Below are positions 1 through 13,600 of a DNA stretch of 64,000 bases, piece after piece (within the stretch, counting starts at the first letter, position 1; each line of letters begins with the position of its first letter). A program made the translations under genes and the position numbers. Location: assembly GCA_027186245.1 (NCBI GenBank), contig CP114497.1:4657501-4721500 (forward strand), written 5' to 3'. The stretch is from Coriaria nepalensis. Its lineage: Eukaryota > Streptophyta > Magnoliopsida > Cucurbitales > Coriariaceae. Under the pieces are notes generated by a model that did not search any database, was not told the DNA's origin, and saw only the letters and a program-made list of their open reading frames with translations.

Positions 1-163
1 TAACGATCATTGAAGGGTACGTGTGCATTTATTTCACTTTAAAATCATGTCAATGAGTCTATTCAAGCCCTTAAATCATTTTGACGTGATTGGAATGAAT
101 TACATTTTCGCACTTCGAATACGAGTTTCGTCTATAATATGCTAATAATTATTGAAGGACTGT

Positions 164-881
164 GTGCATTTATTTCACCTAAAAATCATGTCAATGAGTC
201 TATCTATTCAAGCCCTTCAATCATTTTGACGTGATTCAAACGAATTCTATTTTCGCACTTCGAATACGAGCTTTGTGCATAACATGCTATTGATTATTGA
301 AGGATACGTGTGCATTTGTTTGACATTAAAATCATGTCAATGAGCCTCTTCAAGGCCTTCAATCATTGGGAAGCGATTCCAACGAATTCTATTTTCGCAC
401 TTTGAACACGAATTTCGTGCATAACATGCGAATGATCATTAAAGGACAGGTGTGCATTTGTTTCACCTTATAATAATGTCAATGAGTCTCTTTAAAGCCC
501 TTTAATCATTTGGACATGATTCGAACGAATTCTATTTTCACACTTTGAACACGAATTTCGTGAATAACATGCTAATAATGATCATTGAAGGATACATGTC
601 TATTTACTTCACCTTAAAATCATTTCAATGAGTCTCTTTACGGCCTTAAATCATTTTCGAGCGATTCCAACGAATTCTATTCTTGCACTTTGAACACGAG
701 TTTCGTGTAGAACATTCTAATGATCGTAGAAGGACATCTGTGCATTTGTTTCACGTTAGAATCATGTCAATGAGTCTCCTCACGGCCTTAAATCATTTGG
801 AAGTGATTCGAAAGAATTCTATCTTCGCACCTCGAACACGAGTTTCGTGCATAACATACTAATGATCATTAAAGGATACGT
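164..881. repeat. Five-monomer block, first copy (M2-M6) inside the HOR
   Basis: M2-M6 align in order with M7-M11, so the 1639-bp unit contains an older five-monomer duplication. Diagnostic pairs are M2/M7 (gctttgtgcataacatgcta then ttgattattg), M3/M8 (atcattgggaagcg), M4/M9 (ctctttaaagcccttta and the 3-bp insertion), M5/M10 (gtctatttacttcacc, ctctttacggcc) and M6/M11 (cacgttagaatcatg). The two halves are diverged and offset by 714-721 bp, while copies of the full unit are near-identical. The five-monomer duplication therefore predates amplification of the 12-mer. Confidence 0.9.
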
Positions 882-1596
882 GTGCATTTATTTCTCCTTA
901 AAATCATGTCAATGAGTCTATTCAGTCCCTTCAATCATTTTGACGTGATTCAAACAAATTCTATTTTCGCACTTCGAATACGGGCTTTGTGCATAACATG
1001 CTATTGATTATTGAAGGATACGTGTGCATTTGTTTCACATTAAAATCATGTCAATGAGTCTCTTCAAGGCCTTAAATCATTGGGAAGCGATTCCAACGAT
1101 GTCTATTTTCGCACTTTGAACACGAATTTCGTGCATAACATGCTACTGATCATTGAAGGACACATGTGCATTTTGTTTAACCTTAAAATCATGTCAATGA
1201 GTCTCTTTAAAGCCCTTTAATTACTTGGACATGATTCGAACGAATTCTATTTTCACACTTTAAACACGAATTTCGTGAATAACATGCTAATAATGATCAT
1301 TGAAGGATACATGTCTATTTACTTCACCTTAAAATCATGTCAATGAGTCTCTTTACGGCCTTAAATCATTTTGGAGCGTTTCCAACGAATTCTATTCTTG
1401 CACTTTGAACACGAGTTTCGTGTAGAACATTCTAATGATCGTAGAAGGACATCTGTGCATTTGTTTCACGTTAGAATCATGTCAATGAGTCTCTTCACGG
1501 CCCTAAATCATTTGGAAGCGATTCGAAAGAATTCTATCTTTCCACCTCGAACACGAGTTTCGTGCATAACATACTAATTATCATTAAAAGATACGT
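882..1596. repeat. Five-monomer block, second copy (M7-M11) inside the HOR
   Basis: This is the partner of M2-M6. M11 lies 715 bp after M6 and M8 lies 714 bp after M3. M7 differs from M2 in lacking the 4-bp insertion and in reading tctattcagtccc. M9 has an extra t and reads gtgcattttgtttaacc, where M4 reads gtgcatttgtttcacc. The same five-monomer succession recurs outside the HOR as a 719-bp tandem pair at 30241-31678. The five-mer is therefore a general intermediate level of this satellite. Confidence 0.88.
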
Positions 1597-1661
1597 GTGC
1601 ATTTTTTCACCTTGAACACGAGTTTCGTGCATATCATTCTAACGATCATTGAAGGGTACGT
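1597..1661. repeat. Truncated 65-bp monomer (M12), repeated once per HOR
   Basis: M12 keeps the first part of a monomer (gtgcattttttcacctt) and then joins directly to gaacacgagtttcgtgcata, omitting about 77 bp. The lost part includes the catgtcaatgag and gaattctatttt blocks. Both ends of the missing piece carry a CACTT/CACCTT-like string, so a short-homology deletion or slippage is a likely origin (inference). It recurs at every HOR boundary and is the reason the unit length is not a multiple of 142. Longer 86-bp relatives of this truncated monomer occur in the less homogeneous right half of the array. Confidence 0.9.
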
Positions 1662-4600
1662 GTGCATTTATTTCACTTTAAAATCATGTCAATGAGTCTA
1701 TTCAAGCCCTTAAATCATTTTGACGTGATTGGAATGAATTACATTTTCGCACTTCGAATACGAGTTTCGTCTATAATATGCTAATAATTATTGAAGGACT
1801 GTGTGCATTTATTTCACCTAAAAATCATGTCAATGAGTCTATCTATTCAAGCCCTTCAATCATTTTGACGTGATTCAAACGAATTCTATTTTCGCACTTC
1901 GAATACGAGCTTTGTGCATAACATGCTATTGATTATTGAAGGATACGTGTGCATTTGTTTGACATTAAAATCATGTCAATGAGCCTCTTCAAGGCCTTCA
2001 ATCATTGGGAAGCGATTCCAACGAATTCTATTTTCGCACTTTGAACACGAATTTCGTGCATAACATGCGAATGATCATTAAAGGACAGGTGTGCATTTGT
2101 TTCACCTTATAATAATGTCAATGAGTCTCTTTAAAGCCCTTTAATCATTTGGACATGATTCGAACGAATTCTATTTTCACACTTTGAACACGAATTTCGT
2201 GAATAACATGCTAATAATGATCATTGAAGGATACATGTCTATTTACTTCACCTTAAAATCATTTCAATGAGTCTCTTTACGGCCTTAAATCATTTTCGAG
2301 CGATTCCAACGAATTCTATTCTTGCACTTTGAACACGAGTTTCGTGTAGAACATTCTAATGATCGTAGAAGGACATCTGTGCATTTGTTTCACGTTAGAA
2401 TCATGTCAATGAGTCTCCTCACGGCCTTAAATCATTTGGAAGTGATTCGAAAGAATTCTATCTTCGCACCTCGAACACGAGTTTCGTGCATAACATACTA
2501 ATGATCATTAAAGGATACGTGTGCATTTATTTCTCCTTAAAATCATGTCAATGAGTCTATTCAGTCCCTTCAATCATTTTGACGTGATTCAAACAAATTC
2601 TATTTTCGCACTTCGAATACGGGCTTTGTGCATAACATGCTATTGATTATTGAAGGATACGTGTGCATTTGTTTCACATTAAAATCATGTCAATGAGTCT
2701 CTTCAAGGCCTTAAATCATTGGGAAGCGATTCCAACGATGTCTATTTTCGCACTTTGAACACGAATTTCGTGCATAACATGCTACTGATCATTGAAGGAC
2801 ACATGTGCATTTTGTTTAACCTTAAAATCATGTCAATGAGTCTCTTTAAAGCCCTTTAATTACTTGGACATGATTCGAACGAATTCTATTTTCACACTTT
2901 AAACACGAATTTCGTGAATAACATGCTAATAATGATCATTGAAGGATACATGTCTATTTACTTCACCTTAAAATCATGTCAATGAGTCTCTTTACGGCCT
3001 TAAATCATTTTGGAGCGTTTCCAACGAATTCTATTCTTGCACTTTGAACACGAGTTTCGTGTAGAACATTCTAATGATCGTAGAAGGACATCTGTGCATT
3101 TGTTTCACGTTAGAATCATGTCAATGAGTCTCTTCACGGCCCTAAATCATTTGGAAGCGATTCGAAAGAATTCTATCTTTCCACCTCGAACACGAGTTTC
3201 GTGCATAACATACTAATTATCATTAAAAGATACGTGTGCATTTTTTCACCTTGAACACGAGTTTCGTGCATATCATTCTAACGATCATTGAAGGGTACGT
3301 GTGCATTTATTTCACTTTAAAATCATGTCAATGAGTCTATTCAAGCCCTTAAATCATTTTGACGTGATTGGAATGAATTACATTTTCGCACTTCGAATAC
3401 GAGTTTCGTCTATAATATGCTAATAATTATTGAAGGACTGTGTGCATTTATTTCACCTAAAAATCATGTCAATGAGTCTATCTATTCAAGCCCTTCAATC
3501 ATTTTGACGTGATTCAAACGAATTCTATTTTCGCACTTCGAATACGAGCTTTGTGCATAACATGCTATTGATTATTGAAGGATACGTGTGCATTTGTTTG
3601 ACATTAAAATCATGTCAATGAGCCTCTTCAAGGCCTTCAATCATTGGGAAGCGATTCCAACGAATTCTATTTTCGCACTTTGAACACGAATTTCGTGCAT
3701 AACATGCGAATGATCATTAAAGGACAGGTGTGCATTTGTTTCACCTTATAATAATGTCAATGAGTCTCTTTAAAGCCCTTTAATCATTTGGACATGATTC
3801 GAACGAATTCTATTTTCACACTTTGAACACGAATTTCGTGAATAACATGCTAATAATGATCATTGAAGGATACATGTCTATTTACTTCACCTTAAAATCA
3901 TTTCAATGAGTCTCTTTACGGCCTTAAATCATTTTCGAGCGATTCCAACGAATTCTATTCTTGCACTTTGAACACGAGTTTCGTGTAGAACATTCTAATG
4001 ATCGTAGAAGGACATCTGTGCATTTGTTTCACGTTAGAATCATGTCAATGAGTCTCCTCACGGCCTTAAATCATTTGGAAGTGATTCGAAAGAATTCTAT
4101 CTTCGCACCTCGAACACGAGTTTCGTGCATAACATACTAATGATCATTAAAGGATACGTGTGCATTTATTTCTCCTTAAAATCATGTCAATGAGTCTATT
4201 CAGTCCCTTCAATCATTTTGACGTGATTCAAACAAATTCTATTTTCGCACTTCGAATACGGGCTTTGTGCATAACATGCTATTGATTATTGAAGGATACG
4301 TGTGCATTTGTTTCACATTAAAATCATGTCAATGAGTCTCTTCAAGGCCTTAAATCATTGGGAAGCGATTCCAACGATGTCTATTTTCGCACTTTGAACA
4401 CGAATTTCGTGCATAACATGCTACTGATCATTGAAGGACACATGTGCATTTTGTTTAACCTTAAAATCATGTCAATGAGTCTCTTTAAAGCCCTTTAATT
4501 ACTTGGACATGATTCGAACGAATTCTATTTTCACACTTTAAACACGAATTTCGTGAATAACATGCTAATAATGATCATTGAAGGATACATGTCTATTTAC

Positions 4601-7600
4601 TTCACCTTAAAATCATGTCAATGAGTCTCTTTACGGCCTTAAATCATTTTGGAGCGTTTCCAACGAATTCTATTCTTGCACTTTGAACACGAGTTTCGTG
4701 TAGAACATTCTAATGATCGTAGAAGGACATCTGTGCATTTGTTTCACGTTAGAATCATGTCAATGAGTCTCTTCACGGCCCTAAATCATTTGGAAGCGAT
4801 TCGAAAGAATTCTATCTTTCCACCTCGAACACGAGTTTCGTGCATAACATACTAATTATCATTAAAAGATACGTGTGCATTTTTTCACCTTGAACACGAG
4901 TTTCGTGCATATCATTCTAACGATCATTGAAGGGTACGTGTGCATTTATTTCACTTTAAAATCATGTCAATGAGTCTATTCAAGCCCTTAAATCATTTTG
5001 ACGTGATTGGAATGAATTACATTTTCGCACTTCGAATACGAGTTTCGTCTATAATATGCTAATAATTATTGAAGGACTGTGTGCATTTATTTCACCTAAA
5101 AATCATGTCAATGAGTCTATCTATTCAAGCCCTTCAATCATTTTGACGTGATTCAAACGAATTCTATTTTCGCACTTCGAATACGAGCTTTGTGCATAAC
5201 ATGCTATTGATTATTGAAGGATACGTGTGCATTTGTTTGACATTAAAATCATGTCAATGAGCCTCTTCAAGGCCTTCAATCATTGGGAAGCGATTCCAAC
5301 GAATTCTATTTTCGCACTTTGAACACGAATTTCGTGCATAACATGCGAATGATCATTAAAGGACAGGTGTGCATTTGTTTCACCTTATAATAATGTCAAT
5401 GAGTCTCTTTAAAGCCCTTTAATCATTTGGACATGATTCGAACGAATTCTATTTTCACACTTTGAACACGAATTTCGTGAATAACATGCTAATAATGATC
5501 ATTGAAGGATACATGTCTATTTACTTCACCTTAAAATCATTTCAATGAGTCTCTTTACGGCCTTAAATCATTTTCGAGCGATTCCAACGAATTCTATTCT
5601 TGCACTTTGAACACGAGTTTCGTGTAGAACATTCTAATGATCGTAGAAGGACATCTGTGCATTTGTTTCACGTTAGAATCATGTCAATGAGTCTCCTCAC
5701 GGCCTTAAATCATTTGGAAGTGATTCGAAAGAATTCTATCTTCGCACCTCGAACACGAGTTTCGTGCATAACATACTAATGATCATTAAAGGATACGTGT
5801 GCATTTATTTCTCCTTAAAATCATGTCAATGAGTCTATTCAGTCCCTTCAATCATTTTGACGTGATTCAAACAAATTCTATTTTCGCACTTCGAATACGG
5901 GCTTTGTGCATAACATGCTATTGATTATTGAAGGATACGTGTGCATTTGTTTCACATTAAAATCATGTCAATGAGTCTCTTCAAGGCCTTAAATCATTGG
6001 GAAGCGATTCCAACGATGTCTATTTTCGCACTTTGAACACGAATTTCGTGCATAACATGCTACTGATCATTGAAGGACACATGTGCATTTTGTTTAACCT
6101 TAAAATCATGTCAATGAGTCTCTTTAAAGCCCTTTAATTACTTGGACATGATTCGAACGAATTCTATTTTCACACTTTAAACACGAATTTCGTGAATAAC
6201 ATGCTAATAATGATCATTGAAGGATACATGTCTATTTACTTCACCTTAAAATCATGTCAATGAGTCTCTTTACGGCCTTAAATCATTTTGGAGCGTTTCC
6301 AACGAATTCTATTCTTGCACTTTGAACACGAGTTTCGTGTAGAACATTCTAATGATCGTAGAAGGACATCTGTGCATTTGTTTCACGTTAGAATCATGTC
6401 AATGAGTCTCTTCACGGCCCTAAATCATTTGGAAGCGATTCGAAAGAATTCTATCTTTCCACCTCGAACACGAGTTTCGTGCATAACATACTAATTATCA
6501 TTAAAAGATACGTGTGCATTTTTTCACCTTGAACACGAGTTTCGTGCATATCATTCTAACGATCATTGAAGGGTACGTGTGCATTTATTTCACTTTAAAA
6601 TCATGTCAATGAGTCTATTCAAGCCCTTAAATCATTTTGACGTGATTGGAATGAATTACATTTTCGCACTTCGAATACGAGTTTCGTCTATAATATGCTA
6701 ATAATTATTGAAGGACTGTGTGCATTTATTTCACCTAAAAATCATGTCAATGAGTCTATCTATTCAAGCCCTTCAATCATTTTGACGTGATTCAAACGAA
6801 TTCTATTTTCGCACTTCGAATACGAGCTTTGTGCATAACATGCTATTGATTATTGAAGGATACGTGTGCATTTGTTTGACATTAAAATCATGTCAATGAG
6901 CCTCTTCAAGGCCTTCAATCATTGGGAAGCGATTCCAACGAATTCTATTTTCGCACTTTGAACACGAATTTCGTGCATAACATGCGAATGATCATTAAAG
7001 GACAGGTGTGCATTTGTTTCACCTTATAATAATGTCAATGAGTCTCTTTAAAGCCCTTTAATCATTTGGACATGATTCGAACGAATTCTATTTTCACACT
7101 TTGAACACGAATTTCGTGAATAACATGCTAATAATGATCATTGAAGGATACATGTCTATTTACTTCACCTTAAAATCATTTCAATGAGTCTCTTTACGGC
7201 CTTAAATCATTTTCGAGCGATTCCAACGAATTCTATTCTTGCACTTTGAACACGAGTTTCGTGTAGAACATTCTAATGATCGTAGAAGGACATCTGTGCA
7301 TTTGTTTCACGTTAGAATCATGTCAATGAGTCTCCTCACGGCCTTAAATCATTTGGAAGTGATTCGAAAGAATTCTATCTTCGCACCTCGAACACGAGTT
7401 TCGTGCATAACATACTAATGATCATTAAAGGATACGTGTGCATTTATTTCTCCTTAAAATCATGTCAATGAGTCTATTCAGTCCCTTCAATCATTTTGAC
7501 GTGATTCAAACAAATTCTATTTTCGCACTTCGAATACGGGCTTTGTGCATAACATGCTATTGATTATTGAAGGATACGTGTGCATTTGTTTCACATTAAA

Positions 7601-10600
7601 ATCATGTCAATGAGTCTCTTCAAGGCCTTAAATCATTGGGAAGCGATTCCAACGATGTCTATTTTCGCACTTTGAACACGAATTTCGTGCATAACATGCT
7701 ACTGATCATTGAAGGACACATGTGCATTTTGTTTAACCTTAAAATCATGTCAATGAGTCTCTTTAAAGCCCTTTAATTACTTGGACATGATTCGAACGAA
7801 TTCTATTTTCACACTTTAAACACGAATTTCGTGAATAACATGCTAATAATGATCATTGAAGGATACATGTCTATTTACTTCACCTTAAAATCATGTCAAT
7901 GAGTCTCTTTACGGCCTTAAATCATTTTGGAGCGTTTCCAACGAATTCTATTCTTGCACTTTGAACACGAGTTTCGTGTAGAACATTCTAATGATCGTAG
8001 AAGGACATCTGTGCATTTGTTTCACGTTAGAATCATGTCAATGAGTCTCTTCACGGCCCTAAATCATTTGGAAGCGATTCGAAAGAATTCTATCTTTCCA
8101 CCTCGAACACGAGTTTCGTGCATAACATACTAATTATCATTAAAAGATACGTGTGCATTTTTTCACCTTGAACACGAGTTTCGTGCATATCATTCTAACG
8201 ATCATTGAAGGGTACGTGTGCATTTATTTCACTTTAAAATCATGTCAATGAGTCTATTCAAGCCCTTAAATCATTTTGACGTGATTGGAATGAATTACAT
8301 TTTCGCACTTCGAATACGAGTTTCGTCTATAATATGCTAATAATTATTGAAGGACTGTGTGCATTTATTTCACCTAAAAATCATGTCAATGAGTCTATCT
8401 ATTCAAGCCCTTCAATCATTTTGACGTGATTCAAACGAATTCTATTTTCGCACTTCGAATACGAGCTTTGTGCATAACATGCTATTGATTATTGAAGGAT
8501 ACGTGTGCATTTGTTTGACATTAAAATCATGTCAATGAGCCTCTTCAAGGCCTTCAATCATTGGGAAGCGATTCCAACGAATTCTATTTTCGCACTTTGA
8601 ACACGAATTTCGTGCATAACATGCGAATGATCATTAAAGGACAGGTGTGCATTTGTTTCACCTTATAATAATGTCAATGAGTCTCTTTAAAGCCCTTTAA
8701 TCATTTGGACATGATTCGAACGAATTCTATTTTCACACTTTGAACACGAATTTCGTGAATAACATGCTAATAATGATCATTGAAGGATACATGTCTATTT
8801 ACTTCACCTTAAAATCATTTCAATGAGTCTCTTTACGGCCTTAAATCATTTTCGAGCGATTCCAACGAATTCTATTCTTGCACTTTGAACACGAGTTTCG
8901 TGTAGAACATTCTAATGATCGTAGAAGGACATCTGTGCATTTGTTTCACGTTAGAATCATGTCAATGAGTCTCCTCACGGCCTTAAATCATTTGGAAGTG
9001 ATTCGAAAGAATTCTATCTTCGCACCTCGAACACGAGTTTCGTGCATAACATACTAATGATCATTAAAGGATACGTGTGCATTTATTTCTCCTTAAAATC
9101 ATGTCAATGAGTCTATTCAGTCCCTTCAATCATTTTGACGTGATTCAAACAAATTCTATTTTCGCACTTCGAATACGGGCTTTGTGCATAACATGCTATT
9201 GATTATTGAAGGATACGTGTGCATTTGTTTCACATTAAAATCATGTCAATGAGTCTCTTCAAGGCCTTAAATCATTGGGAAGCGATTCCAACGATGTCTA
9301 TTTTCGCACTTTGAACACGAATTTCGTGCATAACATGCTACTGATCATTGAAGGACACATGTGCATTTTGTTTAACCTTAAAATCATGTCAATGAGTCTC
9401 TTTAAAGCCCTTTAATTACTTGGACATGATTCGAACGAATTCTATTTTCACACTTTAAACACGAATTTCGTGAATAACATGCTAATAATGATCATTGAAG
9501 GATACATGTCTATTTACTTCACCTTAAAATCATGTCAATGAGTCTCTTTACGGCCTTAAATCATTTTGGAGCGTTTCCAACGAATTCTATTCTTGCACTT
9601 TGAACACGAGTTTCGTGTAGAACATTCTAATGATCGTAGAAGGACATCTGTGCATTTGTTTCACGTTAGAATCATGTCAATGAGTCTCTTCACGGCCCTA
9701 AATCATTTGGAAGCGATTCGAAAGAATTCTATCTTTCCACCTCGAACACGAGTTTCGTGCATAACATACTAATTATCATTAAAAGATACGTGTGCATTTT
9801 TTCACCTTGAACACGAGTTTCGTGCATATCATTCTAACGATCATTGAAGGGTACGTGTGCATTTATTTCACTTTAAAATCATGTCAATGAGTCTATTCAA
9901 GCCCTTAAATCATTTTGACGTGATTGGAATGAATTACATTTTCGCACTTCGAATACGAGTTTCGTCTATAATATGCTAATAATTATTGAAGGACTGTGTG
10001 CATTTATTTCACCTAAAAATCATGTCAATGAGTCTATCTATTCAAGCCCTTCAATCATTTTGACGTGATTCAAACGAATTCTATTTTCGCACTTCGAATA
10101 CGAGCTTTGTGCATAACATGCTATTGATTATTGAAGGATACGTGTGCATTTGTTTGACATTAAAATCATGTCAATGAGCCTCTTCAAGGCCTTCAATCAT
10201 TGGGAAGCGATTCCAACGAATTCTATTTTCGCACTTTGAACACGAATTTCGTGCATAACATGCGAATGATCATTAAAGGACAGGTGTGCATTTGTTTCAC
10301 CTTATAATAATGTCAATGAGTCTCTTTAAAGCCCTTTAATCATTTGGACATGATTCGAACGAATTCTATTTTCACACTTTGAACACGAATTTCGTGAATA
10401 ACATGCTAATAATGATCATTGAAGGATACATGTCTATTTACTTCACCTTAAAATCATTTCAATGAGTCTCTTTACGGCCTTAAATCATTTTCGAGCGATT
10501 CCAACGAATTCTATTCTTGCACTTTGAACACGAGTTTCGTGTAGAACATTCTAATGATCGTAGAAGGACATCTGTGCATTTGTTTCACGTTAGAATCATG

Positions 10601-13600
10601 TCAATGAGTCTCCTCACGGCCTTAAATCATTTGGAAGTGATTCGAAAGAATTCTATCTTCGCACCTCGAACACGAGTTTCGTGCATAACATACTAATGAT
10701 CATTAAAGGATACGTGTGCATTTATTTCTCCTTAAAATCATGTCAATGAGTCTATTCAGTCCCTTCAATCATTTTGACGTGATTCAAACAAATTCTATTT
10801 TCGCACTTCGAATACGGGCTTTGTGCATAACATGCTATTGATTATTGAAGGATACGTGTGCATTTGTTTCACATTAAAATCATGTCAATGAGTCTCTTCA
10901 AGGCCTTAAATCATTGGGAAGCGATTCCAACGATGTCTATTTTCGCACTTTGAACACGAATTTCGTGCATAACATGCTACTGATCATTGAAGGACACATG
11001 TGCATTTTGTTTAACCTTAAAATCATGTCAATGAGTCTCTTTAAAGCCCTTTAATTACTTGGACATGATTCGAACGAATTCTATTTTCACACTTTAAACA
11101 CGAATTTCGTGAATAACATGCTAATAATGATCATTGAAGGATACATGTCTATTTACTTCACCTTAAAATCATGTCAATGAGTCTCTTTACGGCCTTAAAT
11201 CATTTTGGAGCGTTTCCAACGAATTCTATTCTTGCACTTTGAACACGAGTTTCGTGTAGAACATTCTAATGATCGTAGAAGGACATCTGTGCATTTGTTT
11301 CACGTTAGAATCATGTCAATGAGTCTCTTCACGGCCCTAAATCATTTGGAAGCGATTCGAAAGAATTCTATCTTTCCACCTCGAACACGAGTTTCGTGCA
11401 TAACATACTAATTATCATTAAAAGATACGTGTGCATTTTTTCACCTTGAACACGAGTTTCGTGCATATCATTCTAACGATCATTGAAGGGTACGTGTGCA
11501 TTTATTTCACTTTAAAATCATGTCAATGAGTCTATTCAAGCCCTTAAATCATTTTGACGTGATTGGAATGAATTACATTTTCGCACTTCGAATACGAGTT
11601 TCGTCTATAATATGCTAATAATTATTGAAGGACTGTGTGCATTTATTTCACCTAAAAATCATGTCAATGAGTCTATCTATTCAAGCCCTTCAATCATTTT
11701 GACGTGATTCAAACGAATTCTATTTTCGCACTTCGAATACGAGCTTTGTGCATAACATGCTATTGATTATTGAAGGATACGTGTGCATTTGTTTGACATT
11801 AAAATCATGTCAATGAGCCTCTTCAAGGCCTTCAATCATTGGGAAGCGATTCCAACGAATTCTATTTTCGCACTTTGAACACGAATTTCGTGCATAACAT
11901 GCGAATGATCATTAAAGGACAGGTGTGCATTTGTTTCACCTTATAATAATGTCAATGAGTCTCTTTAAAGCCCTTTAATCATTTGGACATGATTCGAACG
12001 AATTCTATTTTCACACTTTGAACACGAATTTCGTGAATAACATGCTAATAATGATCATTGAAGGATACATGTCTATTTACTTCACCTTAAAATCATTTCA
12101 ATGAGTCTCTTTACGGCCTTAAATCATTTTCGAGCGATTCCAACGAATTCTATTCTTGCACTTTGAACACGAGTTTCGTGTAGAACATTCTAATGATCGT
12201 AGAAGGACATCTGTGCATTTGTTTCACGTTAGAATCATGTCAATGAGTCTCCTCACGGCCTTAAATCATTTGGAAGTGATTCGAAAGAATTCTATCTTCG
12301 CACCTCGAACACGAGTTTCGTGCATAACATACTAATGATCATTAAAGGATACGTGTGCATTTATTTCTCCTTAAAATCATGTCAATGAGTCTATTCAGTC
12401 CCTTCAATCATTTTGACGTGATTCAAACAAATTCTATTTTCGCACTTCGAATACGGGCTTTGTGCATAACATGCTATTGATTATTGAAGGATACGTGTGC
12501 ATTTGTTTCACATTAAAATCATGTCAATGAGTCTCTTCAAGGCCTTAAATCATTGGGAAGCGATTCCAACGATGTCTATTTTCGCACTTTGAACACGAAT
12601 TTCGTGCATAACATGCTACTGATCATTGAAGGACACATGTGCATTTTGTTTAACCTTAAAATCATGTCAATGAGTCTCTTTAAAGCCCTTTAATTACTTG
12701 GACATGATTCGAACGAATTCTATTTTCACACTTTAAACACGAATTTCGTGAATAACATGCTAATAATGATCATTGAAGGATACATGTCTATTTACTTCAC
12801 CTTAAAATCATGTCAATGAGTCTCTTTACGGCCTTAAATCATTTTGGAGCGTTTCCAACGAATTCTATTCTTGCACTTTGAACACGAGTTTCGTGTAGAA
12901 CATTCTAATGATCGTAGAAGGACATCTGTGCATTTGTTTCACGTTAGAATCATGTCAATGAGTCTCTTCACGGCCCTAAATCATTTGGAAGCGATTCGAA
13001 AGAATTCTATCTTTCCACCTCGAACACGAGTTTCGTGCATAACATACTAATTATCATTAAAAGATACGTGTGCATTTTTTCACCTTGAACACGAGTTTCG
13101 TGCATATCATTCTAACGATCATTGAAGGGTACGTGTGCATTTATTTCACTTTAAAATCATGTCAATGAGTCTATTCAAGCCCTTAAATCATTTTGACGTG
13201 ATTGGAATGAATTACATTTTCGCACTTCGAATACGAGTTTCGTCTATAATATGCTAATAATTATTGAAGGACTGTGTGCATTTATTTCACCTAAAAATCA
13301 TGTCAATGAGTCTATCTATTCAAGCCCTTCAATCATTTTGACGTGATTCAAACGAATTCTATTTTCGCACTTCGAATACGAGCTTTGTGCATAACATGCT
13401 ATTGATTATTGAAGGATACGTGTGCATTTGTTTGACATTAAAATCATGTCAATGAGCCTCTTCAAGGCCTTCAATCATTGGGAAGCGATTCCAACGAATT
13501 CTATTTTCGCACTTTGAACACGAATTTCGTGCATAACATGCGAATGATCATTAAAGGACAGGTGTGCATTTGTTTCACCTTATAATAATGTCAATGAGTC

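Larger units (their letters stand above)
1..1639. repeat. Reference 12-monomer HOR unit (M1-M12)
   Basis: Using the gtgcattt mark (gtctattt in M5 and M10), monomers begin at 23, 164, 310, 452, 598, 740, 882, 1024, 1166, 1313, 1455 and 1597. The next unit's M1 is at 1662. Lengths are 141, 146, 142, 146, 142, 142, 142, 142, 147, 142, 142 and 65, which sum to 1639. The four longer monomers (M2, M4, M9, and the later variants) carry the 4-bp or 3-bp insertions. M8 has cgatgtct where others have cgaattct, and M7 has caaattct. GAATTC therefore occurs in M2, M3, M4, M5, M6, M9, M10 and M11 only. The window happens to begin at the unit phase used here. Confidence 0.95.

Noticed and set aside
1371..1577. 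A 68-codon frame repeated at the same place in nearly every HOR (1371, 3010, 4649 and so on)
   Set aside because: It opens at TTG, has low-complexity content produced by monomer sequence, and recurs only because the HOR recurs. It spans parts of M10 and M11 with no promoter or coding signature.
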